Shown one piece after another: positions 26,570-34,188 of a stretch of DNA of 64,000 bases. The translations under genes and the position numbers were made by a program. The DNA is from Gammaproteobacteria bacterium (GTDB lineage: Bacteria; Pseudomonadota; Gammaproteobacteria; SZUA-152), in assembly GCA_029882975.1 (NCBI GenBank), contig JAOUJW010000012.1, positions 62,001 through 126,000 on the forward strand, given 5' to 3'. The stretch's first letter is position 1. Each line of letters begins with the position of its first letter. The notes beneath the pieces were generated by a model. It worked only from the letters and a program-made list of their open reading frames with translations. It was not told the DNA's origin and ran no database searches.

Positions 26570-27328
26570 TTGTTGGCTACCATTTCTATAGTAACGGTAA
26601 GTTATAACTCTGAGAAAACAATAAAGCATTGCATTGACAGTGTTAGAGATCAAAATGTGCCGGTTGAACATGTTCTCGTTGATGGGGCATCAACTGACGG
26701 TACGCATAAAATTATACGCGAATATCAAAACCATTTTAGTAAAGTAATCGTAGAGCCAGACAACGGAATCTACGACGCTATGAATAAGGGAATAGATTCT
26801 ACAACGGGTGATATTATTGGAATTTTAAATTCGGATGATTATTACGCTACAAAAAATTCTCTCTCAAAAGTAGTCTCAGTTTTTTGTAACGATGAGATTC
26901 AAGCATGTTACGGAGACCTAAAATATGTTGATGCACAGGATGAGGCGAGAGTAGTAAGGTATTGGAAGGCAGGTGAATTCGATGCACAAAAGTTCTACTG
27001 GGGTTGGATGCCACCGCATCCAACATTTTTTGTACGACGTTCAGTATATCAAAAACTTGGAACTTTTAACCTGTCCTTAGGTTCTGCAGCTGATTATGAA
27101 ATAATGTTGCGATTTCTCCTGAAGCATCGAATCGGGGCGACCTACGTCCCGTATACCTTAGTTAACATGCGTACGGGGGGTATGAGTAACGCTTCACTTG
27201 CAAATAGGTTAAGAGCGAATCTGATGGATCGAAGATCGTGGGAAATAAATCAACTGAAACCATATCCTTGGACGCTATATTTAAAGCCACTAAGAAAATT
27301 ACCACAGTGGTTTATGAGCAAAGTATAA
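26570..27328 (+). CDS. Glycosyltransferase family 2 (colanic-acid WcaA/WcaE type)
   Basis: The 252-residue GT-A protein starts at TTG 26570 and has SIVTVSYNSEKTIKHCIDS and EHVLVDGASTDGTH. The highly characteristic EPDNGIYDAMNKGI is followed by GILNSDDYY holding the metal-binding Asp residues. This form is common among colanic-acid-type and other exopolysaccharide transferases. AAAD-like wording (LGSAADYEIMLRFL) marks the acceptor half. The sugar transferred is unknown. It belongs to the same plus-strand operon. Confidence 0.84.
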   Translation: MLATISIVTVSYNSEKTIKHCIDSVRDQNVPVEHVLVDGASTDGTHKIIREYQNHFSKVIVEPDNGIYDAMNKGIDSTTGDIIGILNSDDYYATKNSLSKVVSVFCNDEIQACYGDLKYVDAQDEARVVRYWKAGEFDAQKFYWGWMPPHPTFFVRRSVYQKLGTFNLSLGSAADYEIMLRFLLKHRIGATYVPYTLVNMRTGGMSNASLANRLRANLMDRRSWEINQLKPYPWTLYLKPLRKLPQWFMSKV

Positions 27329-27408
27329 GGGCATAAATTCACAATTTGCACCCAAATAGAATTAAAACGAATATAATTGAAAATCAAACGTAGCACAGGA
27401 TTCCAGTT

Positions 27409-28038
27409 ATGAGCGAAAATGTCGTAAAAGAATATGGGTGGAAATCATGTCAAGGGCCACACTCTTGTGCCTACATAGTGCCACGTATTTTAGAGATTTT
27501 ACAGACCACTTCGGCTGGAAGGGTTTTAGATTTGGGGGCTGGCAATGGTGTATTGTGTTCCCATGTCGCTTCTTCTGGTTACAAAATTGTGGGTGTAGAG
27601 TACGATTCTCAGGGGGTCGAAATTGCTAAAAAGGCCTATCCGTCAATTCCATTCTACAATTATGGTATTCAAGATGATCCATCTGAGCTGTTAAGGTTTG
27701 AGAAACCTTTTGACGTTGTTGTATCTACAGAAGTAATTGAGCATCTTTTTTCACCTCATCTTCTTCCACAATATGCTGCGGGCGTACTGGAAAAAGGAGG
27801 ATTTCTAATTGTGACTACCCCGTACCACGGTTACCTAAAAAACTTAGCGCTATCGATATTTGGTGCTTGGGACAAACACCATACACCATTATGGCATGGT
27901 GGACATATAAAGTTCTGGAGTAAGAAAACTCTTTCACAGCTGTTGGAGGAAAACGGTTTTAAGGTTGTAGCATTTTCAGGAGTTGGTCGGCTTCCGTATC
28001 TGTGGAAAAGTATGGTACTTGTAGCACAGAAACTATGA
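27409..28038 (+). CDS. Class I SAM-dependent methyltransferase
   Basis: The 209-residue protein has the SAM-binding loop VLDLGAGNGVLCSHVA at about 40-55, the acidic residue of motif II in IVGVEYDS and VVVSTEVIEHLFSP as motif IV, the Rossmann methyltransferase pattern (UbiG/Methyltransf_23 type). As the last gene of the AT-rich cluster it probably methylates a sugar or the glycan end; a chain-terminating role is possible but not shown. It is separated by 81 bp from the preceding GT2 gene and by about 180 bp of apparently non-coding sequence from the WecA gene. Confidence 0.8.
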   Translation: MSENVVKEYGWKSCQGPHSCAYIVPRILEILQTTSAGRVLDLGAGNGVLCSHVASSGYKIVGVEYDSQGVEIAKKAYPSIPFYNYGIQDDPSELLRFEKPFDVVVSTEVIEHLFSPHLLPQYAAGVLEKGGFLIVTTPYHGYLKNLALSIFGAWDKHHTPLWHGGHIKFWSKKTLSQLLEENGFKVVAFSGVGRLPYLWKSMVLVAQKL

Positions 28039-28140
28039 TTTTGCCCGCTTGTGGTTTTGATTTTTGCGGTTCAAAGGTAAAAAATAATCGCAAACTAGTT
28101 AAGTTAGACGTTCGACTATAGTTTGCTCCGAAATAGAGGT

Positions 28141-28216
28141 AAAATAGCCTACACTTAGTATATTTACTATGATTAATAATTATACAGATCCAATTCCAAT
28201 AATATAAGGGTGTCCC
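28141..28216 (+). repeat. Leader sequence duplicated upstream of both WecA-like genes
   Basis: The 76 bases before the first WecA-like gene start AAAATAGCCTACACTTAG and are repeated with scattered changes at 30146-30224 before the second gene. Both copies end with an AAGGG ribosome site and a GTG start. The repeat shows that the duplicated unit included the 5' region, so both genes began with the same expression signals. Confidence 0.75.
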
Positions 28217-29446
28217 GTGTCCATTTTGTTCGGCCTTTTTGCCGCGTTTTCGATCACTATCTGTTTGATTTTTCTGTTAAAACCATTCGCCCTTAAGGTG
28301 GATTTGGTTGACCGTCCCGACAGTCGCAAGCATCACGAAGGCGAAATACCGCTTATAGGCGGATTAGCAATATTTATGGGTTTTGTTGGTGCGCTGGCTG
28401 TTTCCGGGTTAATCACCCAAATTCAATCAGTTGGAATTATTCTAGCAGGCCTCATTTTGGTCGCTACGGGTTTGTTTGACGATTATAGATCCCTTTCTTT
28501 TCGGATTAAATTAGTACCTCAAATTACTGCAGCCCTGATCATGGTGCATTTGGGCGGTATCTATTTGCAGGATTTGGGCGGATTGTCTCTGGATGGTAGT
28601 TTGTTCAGTCTGGGTGATTTAGCGGTTCCGTTTACGGTATTCGCAGCGGTTGGGGTTATAAATGCCATTAATATGTCGGACGGTATTGATGGTTTGTCTG
28701 GCAGTTTGACTCTGGTTGCCTTGTTGGGTTTGAGTGCGGTGAGTTTTGTCCATGCCCGCGAATTCGAATTAACGACTCTGCTGTTATTGTCTAGTTGTGT
28801 GGTTGGTTTTTTGGCATTTAATATCAGTCTACCTCGTAGACCCAAGGCTGTGGTTTTTCTGGGCGATGTCGGCAGTATGTTTTTGGGGTTTGTATTGGCG
28901 TGGTTTCTCATTGGGCTTTCGCAGGGAGAGAGTCGAGCCATGTCGCCGGTAACGGCGTTGTGGTTTTTGGCGATGCCTTTGTTTGATACGGTGGGGGTTA
29001 TGCTTCGGCGCATTCTTAAAAAGCAATCTCCGTTTTTGGCGGATCGGGAGCATTTCCATCACATCTTGCTTCGCGGCGGTTATACCGTATTTCAAACTCA
29101 TTTAATAATTACTAGTCTGGCACTGAGTTTTATGGCCGTGGGCATTTTCAGCAGTTTTTACCAAATTAGCGACTTGGTTATGTTTGGGGCTTTTCTGGGG
29201 TTGTTCGGGCTTTATTTTGCCGGAATGATGCATGCCTGGAAGGTGATGAAGTTCCTTCGCCGCAATCACAATGTGGTACGATTTGAGGTTATATTACGTG
29301 GGTTGGGGGAGAATGACTGTCGACCATCGGATGAAACCGGTCATGATTGTTCTGGTCAAGCAAAACCGGACACTTCCCTAAATTTGTTTTCAAACCCAAT
29401 TGGAGACAGATCTCCGTTTGAAGTGTGCAACCTATCAAGGTTGTAA
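28217..29446 (+). CDS. WecA/MraY-family initiating sugar-phosphate transferase, copy 1, with an IS-derived C-terminus
   Basis: The 409-residue polytopic protein carries the family motifs: KHHEGEIPLIGG, FDDYRSLSFR (the DD pair), NAINMSDGIDG, FLGDVGSMFLGF and the HHILLRGGY histidine loop. It should transfer a GlcNAc-1-phosphate-type group from a UDP-sugar to undecaprenyl phosphate, starting the repeat unit. It parallels the second copy at 30225 along almost its whole length until about residue 378. From 29353 onward its frame runs into the IS3-like element and reads the antisense of the transposase, so the last 30 or so residues (after ETGHDC) are not native. The changed tail is cytoplasmic and lies beyond the catalytic part, so the enzyme may still work. 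Confidence 0.85.
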   Translation: MSILFGLFAAFSITICLIFLLKPFALKVDLVDRPDSRKHHEGEIPLIGGLAIFMGFVGALAVSGLITQIQSVGIILAGLILVATGLFDDYRSLSFRIKLVPQITAALIMVHLGGIYLQDLGGLSLDGSLFSLGDLAVPFTVFAAVGVINAINMSDGIDGLSGSLTLVALLGLSAVSFVHAREFELTTLLLLSSCVVGFLAFNISLPRRPKAVVFLGDVGSMFLGFVLAWFLIGLSQGESRAMSPVTALWFLAMPLFDTVGVMLRRILKKQSPFLADREHFHHILLRGGYTVFQTHLIITSLALSFMAVGIFSSFYQISDLVMFGAFLGLFGLYFAGMMHAWKVMKFLRRNHNVVRFEVILRGLGENDCRPSDETGHDCSGQAKPDTSLNLFSNPIGDRSPFEVCNLSRL

Positions 29447-29753
29447 TACTTCATGTAGGCTGCGACATCGTTACGCATGTGCGCCCTTGCTCGATCACTG
29501 TGAAACACCAGGTTGACACAAAGGGAGGATTACCGATACCGTCCAATTTCAAAGCCTTCTTCAAGCTGTTTCGACTTTGCTCAAATAACAGCTTCGCTCG
29601 TCTATGCAAGTGCAGCGTGTCTTCGCTAATCATTTGGGCTGGTCGTTTTAACCAGTCGTAATAAGTCGTTTTACCGACTTTCATGACTTCGCATAACACG
29701 TTAACCGGAAAATCCTTGGATTGCTCCCTGATAAATTCGTATTTTACTTCATT
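29356..29753 (-). pseudogene. IS3-family transposase orfB with internal deletion
   Basis: The frame overlapping the end of orfA reads KYEFIREQSKDFPVNV, then VGKTTYYDWLKRPAQ and LLFEQSRNSL, which is the normal N-terminal helical part of IS3 OrfB. It then jumps through a fragment KALKLDGIG to sequence readable in another frame as VFHSDRARAHMRNDVAAYMK and ending LHTSNGDLSPIGFENKF. That is the normal C-terminal end, with the stop at 29356-29358. Most of the DDE integrase core is missing and at least one frameshift is present. It cannot make an active transposase. Confidence 0.78.
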
Positions 29754-30033
29754 TCCTGGGCGAAGAAGGCGCTCGCTTTTTTTAATATTTCTTTCTCCAT
29801 CCGCAAGCGCTTATTTTCTTTGCATAGACGCAGGAGTTCTTCGCGCTCGTCTTCTGCTAGAACCTTACCTTCGCGCTGTGCCTCTATGGCATCTTTCCAT
29901 TTGTACAGCACATTTGCGTTGATTCCCAATGACTTAGCCGCCTCGGGGACTGAGTAACCTTGATCTCGGACAACGCTACGGGTTCTTCCTTAAACTCCTG
30001 CGGATATCGTTTATACGTTCTTTTCTTACTCAT
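29744..30033 (-). pseudogene. IS3-family orfA with a one-base frameshift
   Basis: It starts at ATG 30033 (MSKKRTYKRYPQEFKEE), the usual start of IS3/IS911-type OrfA. Near 29970 one base is missing after GCGTTG. Restoring it gives VRDQGYSVPEAAKSLGINAN, joining to the downstream frame that reads VLYKWKDAIEAQREG and the leucine-zipper KENKRLRMEKEILKKASAFF to the stop at 29744. The helix-turn-helix is therefore broken in the DNA as given. Confidence 0.8.
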
Positions 30034-30224
30034 GATGACACCTGAATGATTTGACAGTATTATCTCTCATTAATGTGTCCGGTTCCATTAGACCACTTCA
30101 TAGTTTGTGACAGGGCCATTTCAATATTTTGCGTTAAAATAAAATAAAATAGCCTACACTTAGCCTATTTCCCATGATTTATAATTACATAGATTCATTC
30201 CAATAAATAATTAAGGGTTATTGC

Positions 30225-31436
30225 GTGTCTAACATTTTCGGTTTTATCACCGCTTTTTTGGTCAGCATCTGCTTGATATTCCTACTAAAATCATTTGCCC
30301 ATAAAATAGATCTAGTCGACCGTCCCGATAGTCGCAAACATCACGAAGGAGAGATCCCTTTAATCGGGGGGTTGGCCATTTTCATGGCTTTTGTTGCTGG
30401 TTTGGCAGTTTCCGGGATTTTTACCCAAGCTCAATCCATCGGGTTAATGGTTGCGGGTTTGGTGCTTGTTTTTACAGGGTTATTTGACGATTATCGGACC
30501 CTGTCCTTTCGTGTTAAATTAATTCCACAAATTGCTGCAGCTCTGATTATGATTCATATAGGTGGGGTATATCTTGCAGATCTGGGGCGGCTGTCGTTTG
30601 ACGGGAGTTATTTTAGTCTAGGAGACCTCGCTGTTCCGTTTACTGTATTTGCAGCAGTCGGGGTGATAAACGCCATTAACATGTCCGATGGGATTGACGG
30701 TTTGTCGGGTAGTTTAACATTGGTGGCTTTGTTGGGTTTGGCTGCGGTGAGTTTCGTCTATGCACACGAGTTAGAATTAACCACTCTAATTCTTTTGGCC
30801 AGTTGCGTAGTCGGTTTTTTGGTTTTCAATGTGAGTCTTCCTAAACGGCCCAAGGCGCTTATTTTTCTGGGCGACGCCGGAAGTATGTTTTTGGGATTTG
30901 TACTGGCCTGGTTTTTAATAAGTCTGTCTCAAGGCGAAAACCGGGCCATGTCTCCAGTGGCTGCCTTGTGGTTTTTAGCCCTGCCTTTGTACGATACAGT
31001 CGGCGTTATGCTTAGACGAATTCTAAAAAGACAGTCGCCGTTTTTGGCCGACCGCGAGCATTTTCATCACATTTTATTGCGCGGTGGTTATACAGTTTTT
31101 CAAACCCATTTGATTATAACCAGCCTGGCCCTGAGTTTTATGGCAGTGGGCCTATTCAGTACATTTTATCAGTTTAACGACTTGCTCATGTTTGGGATTT
31201 TCCTGGGTTTGTTTGGGCTTTATTTTGCCGGAATGATGCATGCCTGGAAGGTGATGAAGTTCCTTCGTCGCAATCACAACGTGGTAAGGTTTGAATCCAT
31301 GCTGCGTGGCTTGGGTGAGAGGGAGTCACTGAGTAATTCTGAAGAGGAAGTTTCGGACGGTCAGATTGTTTCTTTCTCTGAGTCCAAAGATAAACTGAAG
31401 CGGCAGGATACAGAGAGTAAAATTCAATCAAAATAG
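30225..31436 (+). CDS. WecA/MraY-family initiating sugar-phosphate transferase, copy 2
   Basis: The 403-residue membrane protein has all motifs of the family: KHHEGEIPLIGG, FDDYRTLSFRVK, NAINMSDGIDG, FLGDAGSMFLGF and REHFHHILLRGGY. By eye it is about four-fifths identical to copy 1 at 28217, with a normal polar tail (SNSEEEVSDGQIV to the end) where copy 1 has IS sequence. GTG start, with AAGGG seven bases upstream. It would load the first sugar phosphate on undecaprenyl phosphate for the Wzx/Wzy pathway. Since copy 1 has a replaced tail, this is the safer candidate for the working initiating enzyme. A sugar preference cannot be read from the sequence. Confidence 0.88.
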   Translation: MSNIFGFITAFLVSICLIFLLKSFAHKIDLVDRPDSRKHHEGEIPLIGGLAIFMAFVAGLAVSGIFTQAQSIGLMVAGLVLVFTGLFDDYRTLSFRVKLIPQIAAALIMIHIGGVYLADLGRLSFDGSYFSLGDLAVPFTVFAAVGVINAINMSDGIDGLSGSLTLVALLGLAAVSFVYAHELELTTLILLASCVVGFLVFNVSLPKRPKALIFLGDAGSMFLGFVLAWFLISLSQGENRAMSPVAALWFLALPLYDTVGVMLRRILKRQSPFLADREHFHHILLRGGYTVFQTHLIITSLALSFMAVGLFSTFYQFNDLLMFGIFLGLFGLYFAGMMHAWKVMKFLRRNHNVVRFESMLRGLGERESLSNSEEEVSDGQIVSFSESKDKLKRQDTESKIQSK

Positions 31437-31465
31437 CGAGCCATTGGCGTGCTCTTTTTTTTAAT
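31437..31465 (+). terminator. Weak candidate terminator after WecA copy 2
   Basis: GAGC at 31438-31441 can pair with GCTC at 31451-31454 and is followed by eight T residues. The stem is short and an alternative GCCATT/AATGGC pairing overlaps the T-run, so termination here would be modest. Confidence 0.35.
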
Positions 31466-31510
31466 GGCGTAAAATATCCCAATTGCAACCAATCTTAGAG
31501 ATGCGTAAAA

Positions 31511-32128
31511 GTGACCGATCAGGACAAAAGCAGCAACGTGGTTTGGCATAATGCCACTGTCAATCGTGAACGCCGGCAAAAACAGAATCATCACCGCAGT
31601 GTGGTGTTGTGGTTTACCGGCCTATCGGGGGCGGGTAAGTCCACCTTGGCCCATGCGGTGGAAGAAGAGCTGCACCAGAGGGCTTGCCGTACTTACGTAC
31701 TGGATGGCGATAACGTACGTCACGGTTTGTGTGGGGATTTGAGTTTTTCTGTTGATGACCGGGTGGAGAATATTCGTCGTATTGCCGAGGTGTCCAAGCT
31801 CATGCTGGAGGCCGGGGTGATCACCTTAACGGCTTTTATTTCTCCTTTCCGGGAGGATCGCGCCAAGGCGCGCAGTTTGTTCCCCCATGGTGATTTTTTG
31901 GAGATTTATTGCCGTTGTCCGGTGGAGGTTTGCGAGCAGCGCGACGTTAAAGGCTTGTACGCCCGAGCCCGCAAAGGCGAGGTGAAGGAATTCACCGGGA
32001 TTTCCTCTCCCTACGAAGAGCCGGAGAAACCGGAGCTGGTGGTAAACACCGGTTCAGACAGTCTGGAAAATTGTGTGGGGCAGGTGATCGGGATGTTGGC
32101 AGAGCGAGGGGTTTTGTTGGTTTTGTGA
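31511..32128 (+). CDS. cysC: Adenylylsulfate (APS) kinase
   Basis: The 205-residue protein has the P-loop GLSGAGKST at 37-45, [11 protein letters not shown], the [12 protein letters not shown] helix and [11 protein letters not shown], and the lid sequence [19 protein letters not shown], all diagnostic of CysC. It phosphorylates APS to PAPS with ATP. GTG start; an ATG ten bases upstream is out of frame. It stands alone, not next to cysDN. Beside a polysaccharide locus it could supply PAPS for sulfation, but no sulfotransferase is visible in the window, so ordinary sulfate assimilation is equally possible. A broken partial copy lies at 33053-33218. Confidence 0.9.
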   Translation: MTDQDKSSNVVWHNATVNRERRQKQNHHRSVVLWFTGLSGAGKSTLAHAVEEELHQRACRTYVLDGDNVRHGLCGDLSFSVDDRVENIRRIAEVSKLMLEAGVITLTAFISPFREDRAKARSLFPHGDFLEIYCRCPVEVCEQRDVKGLYARARKGEVKEFTGISSPYEEPEKPELVVNTGSDSLENCVGQVIGMLAERGVLLVL

Positions 32129-32142
32129 ATGGTTGGTAGATG

Positions 32143-32670
32143 TTACTTAAAAAGTTTAGAGACAGTTTTCATCGGAATAAACATTCTCGGCCTGCTGTTG
32201 TGTTCGATTAGATCAATAAAGCCATAATTGCGGTAGAATGTTTCTGCTTCCGCATCTAAACAATCCACAATAATTGCGTATGCTTTCAATTGAGAATTAA
32301 TAATCCATAAATGTTCCATTGATTTTATCAATGTGATTTTACCTAAGCCCTGTCCGCGATATTTCAAATGTACTGCCAACTGTGCCAGTAAAAAAACCGG
32401 AACCGGATAGCGTGGTAGCTTCTTTGCTAGCTCTACGGGTAGATCTGCTCGTTTAATCGAGCTTGGGGCTATTGTGTAGAATGAGCATATGGGAAGTTTG
32501 CTGTTTGCAAGGGGGGGGGAAGCAGGTAGGAGCATAGTTCTGCTTATCCCGGCTTCCATATGCTTGGCAGCTTGTGTTTGGAGAAAGGCGTTTAGTTCTT
32601 GTTTGCCGCAATCAAATGAATTCCGGTCGTGTTTGGATTTATCAAGCTCTACAAACTCCTTGTGGAAAAT
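32143..32670 (-). CDS. GNAT-type toxin of a DUF1778/GNAT (TacAT-like) pair, with a non-standard ATT start
   Basis: From ATG 32559 only 138 residues would be made, but the frame is open upstream to the antitoxin stop and reads family sequence (FVELDKSKHDRNSFDCG, LNAFLQTQAAKH). The start by homology is an ATT at 32670-32668 that overlaps the antitoxin TAA as TAATT, where a TAATG overlap would be expected; this gives 175 residues. Conserved acetyltransferase parts follow: CSFYTIAPSSI, KLPRYPVPVFLLAQLAVH, the acetyl-CoA loop YRGQGLGKITL and AETFYRNYGFIDL. Relatives block translation by acetylating aminoacyl-tRNA. A run of nine C (coding strand) lies inside the gene. ATT starts are rare and weak, so expression may be low or lost. 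Confidence 0.75.
   Translation of the reverse strand: MFHKEFVELDKSKHDRNSFDCGKQELNAFLQTQAAKHMEAGISRTMLLPASPPLANSKLPICSFYTIAPSSIKRADLPVELAKKLPRYPVPVFLLAQLAVHLKYRGQGLGKITLIKSMEHLWIINSQLKAYAIIVDCLDAEAETFYRNYGFIDLIEHNSRPRMFIPMKTVSKLFK
32511..32519. repeat. Nine-base G homopolymer inside the GNAT toxin gene
   Basis: Nine consecutive G (plus strand) lie in the toxin coding region at the ASPPLANS segment. The present length keeps the frame open. Runs of this length are prone to replication slippage, and a change of one base would shift the frame upstream of the acetyl-CoA-binding motif. Confidence 0.7.
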
Positions 32671-32939
32671 TACTTAAACCCCTGTTCTTTAGTAAAACTC
32701 GCTGCTTCACGCAGAGCTTCATTGGGTTCTTGTGCGTTTTCGCAAGCCGCTGTAAATCGGTCAAATATATCGGCTTCTACCGTAATGCTTTCGTGCTCTG
32801 CTATAACTTTTGTCGCGTCTGCATCCATTAGCCTGACGACATATTCAGTAAGACTTTTTAACCCAAGTAAAGCAGCTGCTTTTTCTGCTTTTGCTTTGAT
32901 TTTTTCGTCGAGGCGTATATCTAAACGTGTGCTGGCCAT
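32670..32939 (-). CDS. DUF1778 ribbon-helix-helix antitoxin (TacA-like)
   Basis: The 89-residue protein opens MASTRLDIRLDEKIKAKAEK, the ribbon-helix-helix part of DUF1778 antitoxins. LLGLKSLTEYVVRLM follows as the second helix, and a C-terminal toxin-binding tail ends ALREAASFTKEQGFK. It precedes and overlaps by one base the GNAT toxin frame, the standard order. A near-consensus promoter and two matching palindromes lie directly upstream, consistent with autoregulation by the antitoxin or the complex. Confidence 0.88.
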   Translation of the reverse strand: MASTRLDIRLDEKIKAKAEKAAALLGLKSLTEYVVRLMDADATKVIAEHESITVEADIFDRFTAACENAQEPNEALREAASFTKEQGFK

Positions 32940-32955
32940 CTTTTGTTTCTCCAGT

Positions 32956-33035
32956 ATTGTACGGAAAATATCCGTACAATTTTAACTATAACTTATGCTA
33001 TCTTGATCGTCAAGGTGTACGGACTTTTTCCGTAC
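32956..33035 (-). promoter_or_regulatory. Promoter of the toxin-antitoxin operon framed by two identical palindromes
   Basis: On the minus strand TTGACG (33013-33008) and TATAGT (32990-32985) are spaced by exactly 17 bases, a near-consensus sigma-70 promoter. The operator GTACGGA-N5-TCCGTAC occurs twice: within 32956-32980, where the arms extend to ten bases, just downstream of the -10 box, and at 33017-33035, just upstream of the -35 box. Their centres are 58 bp apart. This layout predicts repression by the ribbon-helix-helix antitoxin. Confidence 0.75.
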
Positions 33036-33052
33036 CTAAGTCCAAACTCGTT

Positions 33053-33218
33053 GGAGGGGGCATCCTGACAGCCTTTATTTCTTCGAGAAGATCGGGCCAA
33101 GGCCCGGAGTTTGTTTCCCCATGGCGATTTTTTGGAAATTTATTGCCGTTGTCCGATGTAGGTTTGCGAGCAGCGCGACGTAAAAGGCTTGTACGCCCGA
33201 GCCCGCAAAGGCGAGGTG
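33053..33218 (+). pseudogene. Degenerate internal fragment of cysC
   Basis: This stretch matches the middle of the intact cysC gene (about 31806-31985) at the DNA level. The segments TTTATTGCCGTTGTCCG, TTTGCGAGCAGCGCGACG and GGCTTGTACGCCCGAGCCCG are the same or nearly so in both. Several small insertions and deletions destroy the frame, and neither end of the gene is present. It lies directly behind the toxin-antitoxin promoter, as if a piece of cysC was copied when that module was inserted downstream of the original gene. Confidence 0.8.
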
Positions 33219-33395
33219 GCTTGAAAAGTCGCAAAGTTCGTTCTATCTCATTGAAATTACAATAATTAGTTTCCTGGACTAATGCGCGTTAACCTCAACG
33301 TTTCGCTACGGTTAATAATAACAGCGTTAAAATATGCGATTATGGATATACGTCGGATATCCATAATGTTCTGTGAGCTCCAATGGAGGTGAATA

Positions 33396-33845
33396 GTGAA
33401 ATCCAAAATCAGCGAATGGGGAAACAGCCATGGCGTGCGAATTACCAGCGAAATGTTAGAACATCTTAATATCCAGCCAGGGGAAGAGATTGAAATAAAC
33501 TTCACCAGTTAAGGGATTGAGATTCTTAAAAACGAGCCATCGATCGACGCCCTCAAAACGATTTCCGACAATATTCTCAATTCTATTTTGGAACAAACCC
33601 AACCGGCCAGCATAGTCGAAGACCCTTATGCGGAGTCTAATGTAGCCTATATCGTGGTAGATATTAACTCGTGTAATCCGGTGGTTCGTGAAGTGCCTGC
33701 GGGAACGGTAGGGGCGTTCTCTACCTTAGCTGATGCCAAAGAAGCAGCCAGCCAAGTATTGCAGGCATCCATTTCTGAAGCACAGAAATCACTGAGTGAA
33801 TTGCGTCAACTGGGTATCAAGGATATTACTTATATATCACTATGA
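33396..33845 (+). pseudogene. MazE/AbrB-like antitoxin gene interrupted by an in-frame stop
   Basis: It starts at GTG 33396 with GGAGG six bases upstream and reads SKISEWGNSHGVRITSEML and LNIQPGEEIEINFTS, a SpoVT/AbrB-type swapped-hairpin DNA-binding domain as in MazE. A TAA at 33510-33512 interrupts it. The same frame then continues without a break (GIEILKNEPSIDALK, VAYIVVDINSCNPVV, LRQLGIKDITYISL) to TGA 33843-33845. One base change (AAA or AAG to TAA) explains the break, which leaves a 38-residue DNA-binding stub. The downstream part has its own open frame, but no good start. Confidence 0.78.
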
Positions 33846-33901
33846 AAGAGCAAATTGAAAACTTACAAAAATCTTTTGAGCTATCCAGTCAGCAGGAATG
33901 A
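33842..33901 (+). pseudogene. Short overlapping frame, possible remnant of the antitoxin's partner gene
   Basis: ATG 33842 overlaps the stop of the MazE-like gene as ATGA, a usual arrangement for toxin-antitoxin partners. Only 19 residues follow (MKEQIENLQKSFELSSQQE) before TGA. The next bases in another frame read NDLPAIQYKSI, so the gene may have been cut by a frameshift. No family is recognised. Confidence 0.35.
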
Positions 33902-34188
33902 TCTACCTGCTATTCAATACAAAAGCATCTGATACATGCTGGTCTGTATAAATATTGATCATATCTTTGCTGTTTAGTTTATCCGCTCATTCTCCCGTAA
34001 TCTTTTATACACCTTTATGATAAGCGAATCACTACTTATTTAACTACTGCTCACTCTATTAACTAATTTAATATTAACTGACATTGTGCGTTGCCATTTT
34101 TTAGTGGTAATGGTATATAGGTGTCGATTTCCAATGGTGAGAAAAACAACGGTAAGAGTGATGTAACAGGTGGGGGAGGAGTAGGCCT

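Larger units (their letters stand above)
29353..30095 (-). mobile_element. Decayed IS3-family insertion element with intact ends
   Basis: Reading inward, the two ends are the 21-base sequences at 29353-29373 and 30075-30095. They share 16 of 21 positions, including TGGTC at the tips and AACCGGACAC inside. The element is only 743 bp against about 1.2-1.3 kb for complete IS3 members. It holds a frame-shifted orfA and an orfB lacking its catalytic middle, both on the minus strand. It sits between the two tandem WecA-like genes. A clean target duplication is not visible (TTC on the left, CTT on the right). The element is not autonomous. Confidence 0.8.

Noticed and set aside
29425..29957. Plus-strand open frames within the IS element
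   Set aside because: The minus-strand transposase fragments explain the sequence; the plus frames are shadows.
33266..33505. Minus-strand 79-codon frame over the MazE-like start
   Set aside because: The plus strand shows family sequence with a perfect ribosome site.
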